Below, one piece after another: positions 17,357 to 25,001 of a stretch of 64,000 nt of DNA. The notes under the pieces are model-generated. The model searched no databases and had not been told where the DNA came from. It saw nothing but the letters and a program-made list of their open reading frames with translations. How positions within the stretch are numbered: position 1 is the stretch's first letter; each line of letters opens with the position of its first letter. Source of the stretch: Clostridium_AD sp937920395 (GTDB lineage Bacteria > Bacillota > Clostridia > Clostridiales > Clostridiaceae); the NCBI GenBank assembly GCA_052274345.1, contig DAVZGP010000003.1, forward strand, positions 62,001 to 126,000, given 5' to 3'. A program made the translations under genes and the position numbers.

Positions 17357-18898
17357 TTATATTATTGGCTTTACGCCAATTACCTCTTCAAAGAAATCTA
17401 CATGTTTTAAAAAATTCCATTCTTCTAAAATAATATCTCCCTCAGATTTTAAATTAAAAAACATGTTATCCCTAGTTCCTGTTAATTTTATTTCTTTTAT
17501 CTTTTGCACATGTGATATATCTAAAGCTTCTGATAATTTTAATATTGCAGCTAATGTGGATACAACCATTTTATCAACATCACTTAGAAATCTATAATTT
17601 TTATTGGCTTCCATAGGAATATCCTCTGAATGGTATCTTGCCGCACTTGCTGTAAGCTCAAGTGCAATGTCTGAAAAACCAATAATACTCTGAGCTCTTA
17701 TTATACTATAAGAATGAAAATTATGATTATTAGCACTTATAAAACCACCCACATCATGAAGTATTGCCGCAACTTGTAAGTAAAGTCGTTCTTTATCGCC
17801 TAGCTTATGTAATCTTTTGGTGTAGTCAAAAATTTGGAGTGAAACTTTTTCAACAAAAGATGCATGTTTTTTATCAATTTGATATTTTTCTCCTATATAC
17901 CATACAGAACTAATGATATCATTTATTAATTCTTTTTTTCGTTGTATATTTAGTATTTCATCCGATAAATCATATAAAATTCCTTGTCTTAGTGATAACT
18001 TAGGAATTTGAATTCCTTCTGCCTTAGTCATTTTTAGAAAACAATAAAAAATAAGTATCGATGGTAGTAAAAGTTCCGCTGTTTTATTAGAAAGTCCAAA
18101 AGTAGTTTTAATTTGGAAATTGTCCATATTACTAATTTCCTTAGTAAGCGCCAATAATGCTTCCTTTCTTATGTAATAATCCTTCTTATTTAACCCTTTC
18201 TTCTTTCTTATAATTCCACAAATTGTATTTAGCTCTCCACCCAATCCTAAAAAGTGATTTGGTTCAAATTTTTGAATTTGAGGTTTTAGTGCATATATTT
18301 TACTTTCTATATATTGTTCCATGGTTTCAGAAAATTCAGTAGTCTTTGTTTCTAAATCGGATAAAGCTTCTCTTATTTTTAAAGATCCAATTTTAACATG
18401 TTCAGTTAGCTTCAATTTACCATCCTCATAAATTGATGTCTCAACTGCACCAGAGGTAATGTTTACAATTAAATATTGTTCAGATTTTTTTATATCAATT
18501 GAATTTACATGGTTCCTAACTGCTTTCAACATAAAAAACTGTTCTTCTGCAATATTTATAGATTCTATATTTAGACCCGTTCTTAGTCTTATTTGTTCTA
18601 AAACATATTGTTTGTTTTCTGCTTCGCGAAGTCCACTAGTTGCAACAGCTTTGTAACATTCAATTTTATAGTCTTTCATAAGCCTAACAAAGCCTTTTAA
18701 ATCGTCACATGTCTCATGTATTGTCTGCACAGAAATTCTCGCTTTAGAAAACGTGTCTTTACCTATTTTTGTAGGTTTTACAACATCTTCTAAAATTCGT
18801 ATTTCCCCTTGCGTATTTATCTCGCCAATTGTCATTTTAAGATAATTAGCACCTACATCAATAGATGCAATTATTTTCCACGCTCGTGCTATGCTCAT
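17357..18898 (-). CDS. Ppx/GppA-like protein with C-terminal HD domain, degenerate phosphate loops
   Basis: A 513-residue actin-like ATPase-fold protein in the exopolyphosphatase/pppGpp phosphatase superfamily, fused to an HD domain (AAILHDVGG near residue 380). I chose the ATG at 18898 (MSIARAWK) because an AAAGGAG lies 8 bases before it; a longer reading from 18934 has no such site. Compared with true Ppx proteins the first loop DIGSNS is changed to DVGANY and the second DIGGGSTE to NITSGAVE, so phosphate and metal binding may be impaired, though the glutamates of AEEQ and VETS remain. It immediately precedes ppk1, so it may regulate or bind polyphosphate rather than degrade it. Catalysis is uncertain. 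Confidence 0.85.
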   Translation of the reverse strand: MSIARAWKIIASIDVGANYLKMTIGEINTQGEIRILEDVVKPTKIGKDTFSKARISVQTIHETCDDLKGFVRLMKDYKIECYKAVATSGLREAENKQYVLEQIRLRTGLNIESINIAEEQFFMLKAVRNHVNSIDIKKSEQYLIVNITSGAVETSIYEDGKLKLTEHVKIGSLKIREALSDLETKTTEFSETMEQYIESKIYALKPQIQKFEPNHFLGLGGELNTICGIIRKKKGLNKKDYYIRKEALLALTKEISNMDNFQIKTTFGLSNKTAELLLPSILIFYCFLKMTKAEGIQIPKLSLRQGILYDLSDEILNIQRKKELINDIISSVWYIGEKYQIDKKHASFVEKVSLQIFDYTKRLHKLGDKERLYLQVAAILHDVGGFISANNHNFHSYSIIRAQSIIGFSDIALELTASAARYHSEDIPMEANKNYRFLSDVDKMVVSTLAAILKLSEALDISHVQKIKEIKLTGTRDNMFFNLKSEGDIILEEWNFLKHVDFFEEVIGVKPII

Positions 18899-19047
18899 AA
18901 AAAATCTCCTTTGTATAAAAAAATTAACATACATTCATACTACTATAATGTATATTATTATACAATAATATGTGTTATATTTAACCAAAACTTAACCTAA
19001 CTATTGTCATAAAAAACTTTGTTTATTATAGTCATATTTATTAACCC

Positions 19048-19076
19048 TTGCAAATATTATTACTATTAACTATTAT
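19048..19076 (+). promoter_or_regulatory. Promoter of the plus-strand ppx gene
   Basis: TTGCAA at 19048-19053 and TATTAT at 19071-19076 with 17 bases between them, placed about 47 bases before the start codon. Confidence 0.65.
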
Positions 19077-19123
19077 AGACATAAGTTATATAAATAAAAC
19101 AATTTCAAAGGGGAATCATAGAA

Positions 19124-20626
19124 ATGAAAAAAATAGCTATAATTGATATTGGATCAAATTCAATACGTTTAGTAATTGTACAAATAAACAAAGATAATTC
19201 CTTTAGAATAATAGATGAAGTAAAAGAAAGCGTTCGACTTGGCAAAGATATGACACTAAAAGGAGAATTAAATTCATCTAGAATCGAAATGGCTATTGCT
19301 ACTTTATCTTTTTTTAAAAGGTTATGTTTAATTCAAAATATAAATGAAATTTTAGCTATTGCTACAGAAGCTGTCAGAAAAGCCACTAATCAAAAGGAAT
19401 TTTTGAGACGCGTTAAAACAGAACTTTCTATTGATATTCGTGTTTTAACAGGAATTCAGGAAGCTTATTATGATTATTTTGGTGCTATAAATAGCATGGA
19501 TTTTTCTGATGCGTTAATAATGGATATTGGTGGAAGTAGTTCCGAATTAATCTTAGTTAAAAATAGAAAACTAATACACTCCATAAGTTTACCTTTTGGT
19601 GCCATAAATCTCACAGAGAAATTTTCGCTTCAAAAGGCTATGGATACTAAAAGTGAAACTGCCATTAAGAATTTTCTTACTTCTCTATTTAAAGATATTC
19701 CTTGGTTAAAAGATGTCGAAAATGTTCCCATAATTGGGATTGGCGGTACTATAAGGAATATTGGTAAACTACATCAAAAAAAGACTAATTATCCAATAGA
19801 TAATCTCCATAATTATATAATTCCTACAAATGAAGTACTCTCTATCTATGATCAGGTTAAGGTAAAAGATTCATATCAAAGAAAAAAACTTAAGGGACTT
19901 TCTAAGGAAAGAGCTGATATTTTTGTTGGTGCGGCTTCAGTTTTAGTAACCTTAATTGATTATTTGGATATAAAAGAACTCCATGTTAGCGGAAGTGGTC
20001 TTCGTGATGGTGTTTTATATGAATATATTTTAAAAAATGATAAACCGTTAGATGACGTTCTTGATTTTTCTTTAAAAAATAATTTACTTAACTATGAAAT
20101 AGACCTTAAGCACCCGAACCATGTGTGGATGCTTACTAAAACATTATACAATCAACTAAACTCAATTATTAATATACCAATAAATCCTTATAAGATTTTA
20201 AAAACTGCAGCTATGCTTCATGATATAGGAATTCTGATAAGTTATTTTGATCATCATAAACATTCTTCTTATATGATTGCTAACTCTAAGATTAATGGTC
20301 TTACTCATAAGCAGCAACTAATGTCAGCCTATGTTGCAGCACTTCACAGAAAAAATGAATTTAAAATTGATTTAAAATTGTATCAAGATTTAATAACTAA
20401 ACAAGATTTAGAAATAATAGATAAATTAAGCGTATTACTGCGCATTAGTGAAAGTCTTGATAGATGTTTAACTGGAAATATAGAAATGATTAATTGCACT
20501 ATTGAAGCTTCAAGTGTAACCATAACTGTTGATGCTAAAGCTGATCCATTACTAGAAACAAGTGCAGCAATGGACTGTTCCTCATCATTTGAGAAGATAT
20601 ACAATAAAAAATTAATAATAAAATAA
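19124..20626 (+). CDS. ppx: Exopolyphosphatase (Ppx/GppA family) with HD domain
   Basis: A 500-residue enzyme that would release phosphate from polyphosphate chains or hydrolyse pppGpp. The first phosphate loop IDIGSNSIRLVI (residues 7-18) and the second MDIGGSSSEL near 139 are intact, and the catalytic glutamate region is GIQEAYYDYFGA near 118. A C-terminal HD domain follows, with MLHDIGILI near 365 and the paired histidines of DHHKHSSYM. The gene is divergent from the ppk1 operon, sharing a 225-base intergenic region, and has an AAGGGG ribosome binding site. It is followed by a free-standing HD protein. Choice between polyphosphate and pppGpp as substrate is not possible from sequence alone, but the neighbourhood favours polyphosphate. 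Confidence 0.9.
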   Translation: MKKIAIIDIGSNSIRLVIVQINKDNSFRIIDEVKESVRLGKDMTLKGELNSSRIEMAIATLSFFKRLCLIQNINEILAIATEAVRKATNQKEFLRRVKTELSIDIRVLTGIQEAYYDYFGAINSMDFSDALIMDIGGSSSELILVKNRKLIHSISLPFGAINLTEKFSLQKAMDTKSETAIKNFLTSLFKDIPWLKDVENVPIIGIGGTIRNIGKLHQKKTNYPIDNLHNYIIPTNEVLSIYDQVKVKDSYQRKKLKGLSKERADIFVGAASVLVTLIDYLDIKELHVSGSGLRDGVLYEYILKNDKPLDDVLDFSLKNNLLNYEIDLKHPNHVWMLTKTLYNQLNSIINIPINPYKILKTAAMLHDIGILISYFDHHKHSSYMIANSKINGLTHKQQLMSAYVAALHRKNEFKIDLKLYQDLITKQDLEIIDKLSVLLRISESLDRCLTGNIEMINCTIEASSVTITVDAKADPLLETSAAMDCSSSFEKIYNKKLIIK

Positions 20627-20714
20627 CTAATAAACATATTCTCCATAATATTTGCATATAATTAGTATACTTTAATATATCTAATTAAAAACTAATTATT
20701 GCAAGGAGAATAAC

Positions 20715-21302
20715 ATGCTTAATATAGCAAATTATATAAACAAAGTAGAACTTTTTAGCATTTTAGATAAATACAATGTCTTAGACATAACCTCACATGA
20801 AAAAAAAGTTTCAATGTATGCTTTACGTTTATTGGATTCTCTATACCCCTACTATAAATTTAAAGATGAGGAAAGAAATCTTCTTTATTATAGTGCTATC
20901 TTTCACGACATAGGTTATTTTATTAATAAAGATAATCATCAAAAGCATACAAAATACATCATCTTAAAGGAACCATTGCTAGATAAAATTCCCAATATTC
21001 TCAGAAACAATCTGGCATTAATTGCAAGTAGTCATGGAAAATCTATTGATAATTCTATTAATTGTTATTCATTAGAAGAAAAGGCAGATACACTAAAATT
21101 AATATCTATTCTTAGGGTTGCTGATGCACTTGATCATAAACACAATCTACATGTTTCATTAGAAAAGGTTGAACTAAGTAATCGTTCTTTGAATATTCAA
21201 ATAAAGGGGGAGTCCTCCTACTTAATAGTAAAAAAATTGAAAAAGAAGTCTCCATTGTTTTCAAAAATATATAATATACCAATATGCACTAATTACTCAT
21301 AA
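20715..21302 (+). CDS. Stand-alone HD domain protein related to the Ppx C-terminal domain
   Basis: A 195-residue protein with the motif SAIFHDIGYFINKDNHQKHT, matching the HD segments of the two neighbouring Ppx/GppA-like proteins (HDIG, then H-x2-H-x2-Y). A later SSHGKS and RVADALDHKHN supply further histidine/aspartate ligands typical of metal-dependent phosphohydrolases. It follows ppx by 88 bases with an AAGGAG ribosome binding site and ends at a strong terminator. It looks like a detached copy of the Ppx HD domain and may act with it; substrate unknown. Confidence 0.75.
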   Translation: MLNIANYINKVELFSILDKYNVLDITSHEKKVSMYALRLLDSLYPYYKFKDEERNLLYYSAIFHDIGYFINKDNHQKHTKYIILKEPLLDKIPNILRNNLALIASSHGKSIDNSINCYSLEEKADTLKLISILRVADALDHKHNLHVSLEKVELSNRSLNIQIKGESSYLIVKKLKKKSPLFSKIYNIPICTNYS

Positions 21303-21345
21303 AAGGCACCTACTTTCAAGTAGATGCCTTTTATATAAAAAAAAA
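21301..21345. terminator. Bidirectional intrinsic terminator
   Basis: Stem AAAAGGCACCTAC with GTAGATGCCTTTT (one G-T mismatch) flanked by A- and T-rich runs, between the HD protein and the chemoreceptor remnant. Confidence 0.8.
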
Positions 21346-21349
21346 TTCT

Positions 21350-21868
21350 TTAAATTTTAATTTTATCTACCAATTTTCTTAAGCTATCTGAGATATCCTT
21401 TAACTCCTCACTTGTAGTTGATATATTTTCCATGCTTTCAAGTTGTAAATCCATTGAAGCTGAAACTTCCTGTGTAGCAGCAGCTGATTCTTCTGAAACC
21501 GCTGAAATAGATTCAATAGATTGTATAATTTCATTTTTATCTTTAGCAATTTTTAATATATTTTCTGTTAGTTCTGTAATTTTAAACAATGTTTTTTCTA
21601 TAGAATCTTCAATTATAGAAAATGCTTTATCTGTTTCAACAATTGACTTATCTACTTCATCAACTAAACCTTCACCAATATTCATACTAGTTTTAGCATT
21701 TTGAATTTCATTTTGAATTTCTTTAACAACTTTCCCTATTTCTTTAGTTGAAACAGCCGTTTGCTCTGCAAGTTTTCTAACTTCATCAGCAACAACAGCA
21801 AATCCTTTACCAGCTTCCCCAGCTCTAGCAGCTTCAATAGTTGCGTTTAAGTTTGAGAGATAAATCTG
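21350..21868 (-). pseudogene. 3' remnant of a methyl-accepting chemotaxis protein
   Basis: The minus-strand frame reads continuously from a glutamine at 21868 through the chemoreceptor hairpin tip LNATIEAARAGEAGKGFAVV and EVRKLAEQTA to a natural end LVDKIKI. A stop codon (TAG) lies directly upstream, and the sensor, membrane and HAMP regions that should come before are missing; the DNA there belongs to the 3' flank of the next gene. It is therefore the last 172 codons of a receptor of normal length over 500. The internal ATG at 21685 has no good ribosome binding site. Probably not expressed. Confidence 0.85.
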
Positions 21869-21893
21869 CTAGGGGTATTATTCTTTATTTATA

Positions 21894-22910
21894 TCATACA
21901 TTACTACAGCTATTTCTAATAATCAGTTGTGTTTTGAGTTTATTTCTACTAACCGTTTGATTTTTATTTTCTATCAAATCCAAAAGCATCTTTGAAGCAC
22001 TTTCTCCAAGTAAATACATATTTTGATCTACTGTTGTAATTTTGGGTTCAGCCATACTGGATATACAAATATTATCAAAACCTATTATTGAAACATCCTT
22101 AGGTACATTAAAATTCATTATTTTACATGCATTTAAAACGCCAAGTGCCATTAAATCATTACAAGCAAATATCGCCATTGGTGCTTGTAGGTTTTCTAGC
22201 TCTTTTTTCATTATATTCATTGTCCCATCTACAGTCTCATAACTATTACCTTCACCAATATTTATAATATTTTTATAGTTATTTAATTTATTTTCTTGCA
22301 TGAATTTATTATAAACGTTTTCTTTTATGTCATATGAATAACTTTCTTTGCCTCTTACAAATATTATATTTTTATGTCCTAATTCTAGAAGATATAACAT
22401 CGCCTCTTTTGCACCACTTGCTTCATCATTAATTACAAAATTACAATTTATATTTTCATTATATCCATTTATTGATACAAGTGGGACATCTTCGCTTGCC
22501 TCTTCATAAAACCCATTTTTCATATTTTCCGTTTTTGGGTCAATGACGATAATACCATCTACTTGCTTACCCATAAACGATTTTACATATTTTATTTCTT
22601 CTGCAGCACTATTCCCTGTATCACAGAGATAAATTGAATAACCGTTTATTTTCAATTCATATTCAATAGCTTTAATTACAGTTGGAAAGAAAAAATTATC
22701 TATACTTGGAACTAAAATTCCTATTGTCTTTGTATTTTGACAAATCAAGGATCTTGCCAATGTATTAGGACTAAATTTTAATTTTTCTACAGCTTTTTCA
22801 ACTCTAATTTTAGTTTCTTCTTTAACCGGATAATTTTTATTCATAACTCTAGATACCGTGCTCATAGAAACATTTGCCTCTCTTGCGACATCTCTTATAC
22901 TGGCTTTCAT
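21894..22910 (-). CDS. LacI family transcriptional regulator
   Basis: A 338-residue repressor starting at MKASIRDVA (22910), chosen because GGGAGG lies 7 bases upstream; a reading 12 codons longer has no such site. The helix-turn-helix is SIRDVAREANVSMSTVSRV, followed by the hinge NTLARSLICQ and a sugar-binding domain starting TIGILVPSIDNFF. It is 178 bases downstream of the GPH transporter on the same strand, separated by a terminator, and probably controls it. An operator-like GTGTAAACGACTA is found upstream of the transporter. Inducer unknown. Confidence 0.9.
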   Translation of the reverse strand: MKASIRDVAREANVSMSTVSRVMNKNYPVKEETKIRVEKAVEKLKFSPNTLARSLICQNTKTIGILVPSIDNFFFPTVIKAIEYELKINGYSIYLCDTGNSAAEEIKYVKSFMGKQVDGIIVIDPKTENMKNGFYEEASEDVPLVSINGYNENINCNFVINDEASGAKEAMLYLLELGHKNIIFVRGKESYSYDIKENVYNKFMQENKLNNYKNIINIGEGNSYETVDGTMNIMKKELENLQAPMAIFACNDLMALGVLNACKIMNFNVPKDVSIIGFDNICISSMAEPKITTVDQNMYLLGESASKMLLDLIENKNQTVSRNKLKTQLIIRNSCSNV

Positions 22911-23013
22911 TTTTTGCCTCCCTATAACGTCAAAATATTTACACATATTATATTATATTAAATTAACTAATTACTTATATAAATATTAATATGTAAATTA
23001 ATATTTGTAAATA

Positions 23014-23054
23014 GAAAGTTGCCTCAATTTTCTGTCTTGAGGCAGCTTTCTAGT
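23014..23054 (-). terminator. Terminator after the GPH transporter gene
   Basis: Stem AAAGTTGCCTCAA with TTGAGGCAGCTTT, one mismatch, 9-base loop. It separates the transporter from the downstream LacI-type gene. Confidence 0.7.
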
Positions 23055-23088
23055 ATTAACAATGCTTATTTTTTAACTTGAATTAGTT

Positions 23089-24504
23089 TTATTTTGCTAA
23101 TGATGCTTCTAATTCTTTTACTATTTCAGCATGTTTCTTTTCTGTCAATTTAATTTTGAATAAGAATATAACAGCGGAGATAATCATTAATGCTGCTGGC
23201 AAATAGAAAGCCCACATCTTAAATGTTACAATACCTTTAGATGTTATATCACTTGCTTGTGCATTCCCAATCATACCACATGTTACTGATATGAAACCTA
23301 CGATACCATTAGATAAAGCACCTGCGAGTTTATCTAGTAATGGACGAAGAGATAAAGTTACTGCTTCATTACGAACTCCATTTTTCCATTGTCCGTATTC
23401 TACTGAGTCACTAATTGTCATAAGTACTGCTAGAAAAATTAATTGGTACGGAAAATAGAAGAATACTAGACCTATAACAATAACTGCCATTGAATTTGGT
23501 GATGCAATTGAAAGTATCATATATCCAATTATCATTAAAAATACTCCAATTATATAAACATATTTTCTTGAAATATATTTAGTAATAATTGGGTAAAGTG
23601 GAACAGATACAATACCACAAATTGCAGCTACAATACCTACAATTGAAAAAGCTGCTAAATTACCGATTACATATTGGAAGTAAAGCATTAATACTGCTGT
23701 TGTAGCTACATACCCAACCGCAAATAAAATATATGCTAGAGCTAACCACATTAATTGGTCGTTTTTAGCAAGTGCAGTAAAAACATCTTTAAGTGAAGTT
23801 TTTCCCTTTTGCTTACGTAAAGGACTTTCTTGTTCTTTTGTTCCCAAAGCTACAATCCAACTTGTAATACCATAGATTAATGCAGCTATTAAACCAAAAG
23901 CGAACCATCCGCTAGCTCCTTGACCAGAGTGACCAGTAACTACTAAGGTAAAGAATGAAACTATAGGAATTACTGCTAGTGTTGTTCCGTTTGCGCCTAA
24001 TGATGAAGCGAAACGTCCGAATGTTGCTAATTTTCCACGTTCTGCCGAATCCTCACTAAGTGCAGGGATTATTGACCAAAATGCAATATCTTTAAATGAA
24101 TATGAACAGTCTAAAACAATGAAAACAATAATAAATAGAATTGTAAATAAAGTTTGGTTACTTGTTGCTAGTCCAAAGAAATTAGTAAATAACATTGCTA
24201 AACAAATTGCACTGATTGTTCCACCAATACAAAGCCATGGACGGAATTTACCCCATCTAGTTTTAGTGTTATCTATAATGCTTCCAATAATTGGATCAAA
24301 AACAATTTCAACCAATCTGATACCTACAACTAATGAGGTAACTAAAGCTATCATTTTCACCTGAGTTTCCTTTGGAGCTCCTACAAACATAGCTTTTGTA
24401 ACGAAAATCATGAAATATGTTGATAATGTTGCATAAAAAATATCATGCCCAAATGCACCTGCTGCAAAGGCAAATCTTTGTTTCATTGGGTTTGCTTCTT
24501 TCAT
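23089..24504 (-). CDS. Glycoside-pentoside-hexuronide (GPH) family sugar:cation symporter
   Basis: A 471-residue integral membrane protein with about 12 hydrophobic segments. The family signature lies between segments 2 and 3: DPIIGSIIDNTKTRWGKFRP (about residues 67-86). Members import beta-glucosides, xylosides, melibiose or glucuronides with Na+ or H+. GAGGAGG precedes the start codon by 7 bases. No glycosidase gene is adjacent on this side; the gene's upstream region is interrupted by a run of N, so a partner gene could be hidden if the gap is real. The downstream LacI regulator is the likely controller. Confidence 0.9.
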   Translation of the reverse strand: MKEANPMKQRFAFAAGAFGHDIFYATLSTYFMIFVTKAMFVGAPKETQVKMIALVTSLVVGIRLVEIVFDPIIGSIIDNTKTRWGKFRPWLCIGGTISAICLAMLFTNFFGLATSNQTLFTILFIIVFIVLDCSYSFKDIAFWSIIPALSEDSAERGKLATFGRFASSLGANGTTLAVIPIVSFFTLVVTGHSGQGASGWFAFGLIAALIYGITSWIVALGTKEQESPLRKQKGKTSLKDVFTALAKNDQLMWLALAYILFAVGYVATTAVLMLYFQYVIGNLAAFSIVGIVAAICGIVSVPLYPIITKYISRKYVYIIGVFLMIIGYMILSIASPNSMAVIVIGLVFFYFPYQLIFLAVLMTISDSVEYGQWKNGVRNEAVTLSLRPLLDKLAGALSNGIVGFISVTCGMIGNAQASDITSKGIVTFKMWAFYLPAALMIISAVIFLFKIKLTEKKHAEIVKELEASLAK

Positions 24505-24595
24505 TTTTATTTCCTCCTCGTATATTTTATAATATACTTTCTTTTTCTTTTTTAGAAATAGTCCATAAGATATATTCCCTACTAAAACACACTTT

Positions 24596-24805
24596 ATTTA
24601 AGCAACATGTCCACAATATCACCATTAATTTATTTAGGAAAACCTTTTCTNNNNNNNNNNNNNNNNNNNNNNNNNNNNNNNNNNNNNNNNNNNNNNNNNN
24701 NNNNNNNNNNNNNNNNNNNNNNNNNNNNNNNNNNNNNNNNNNNNNNNNNNATTTAAGCAACATGTCCACAATATCACCATTAATTTATTTAGGAAAACCT
24801 TTTCT
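24596..24805. other. Assembly gap: 100 N flanked by an identical 55-bp sequence
   Basis: Bases 24651-24750 are N. The 55 bases just before (24596-24650) are identical to the 55 just after (24751-24805). An exact duplicate of this length at contig ends is what a de Bruijn assembler leaves when two contigs overlap by one k-mer. The round number of N means the gap length is unknown. Either the two ends simply overlap and nothing is missing, or a tandem repeat or inserted element sits here. Confidence 0.9.
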
Positions 24806-24830
24806 TTCTTGTTTATATCTTAGCATATAT

Positions 24831-24843
24831 TAGTCGTTTACAC
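24831..24843 (-). promoter_or_regulatory. LacI/CcpA-type operator-like site upstream of the GPH transporter
   Basis: The minus strand reads GTGTAAACGACTA, with the same GTAAACGA core as the sites at 1959 and 8050. It is across the N gap from the transporter gene, so its true distance is not known. Confidence 0.4.
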
Positions 24844-24946
24844 AATACTATTTTATCTTACAATTATATTATAAATAAATCATCATATAAATACATATTT
24901 TTTAGTTGTTCGTTTTTCTTAGACATAAAATAGCATATATATATAT

Positions 24947-24985
24947 AAGATAGTAAACCTTGTTTAAAAGTTTTACTATCTTTTA
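24947..24985 (-). terminator. Hairpin downstream of pyruvate carboxylase
   Basis: Stem AAGATAGTAAA (24947-24957) with TTTTACTATCTT (24971-24982), 17 bases after the pyc stop codon, followed by an A/T alternating run. Confidence 0.7.
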
Positions 24986-25001
24986 TATGTTTATTTTCAT
25001 T

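Noticed and set aside
18899..18934. Extended N-terminus of the Ppx/GppA-like protein (MYVNFFIQRRFF)
   Set aside because: The AAAGGAG ribosome binding site lies inside this stretch, right for the later ATG.
24417..24833. Open frames on both strands that run through the N block
   Set aside because: They exist only because N codons are not stops; no similarity to known proteins in the flanks.
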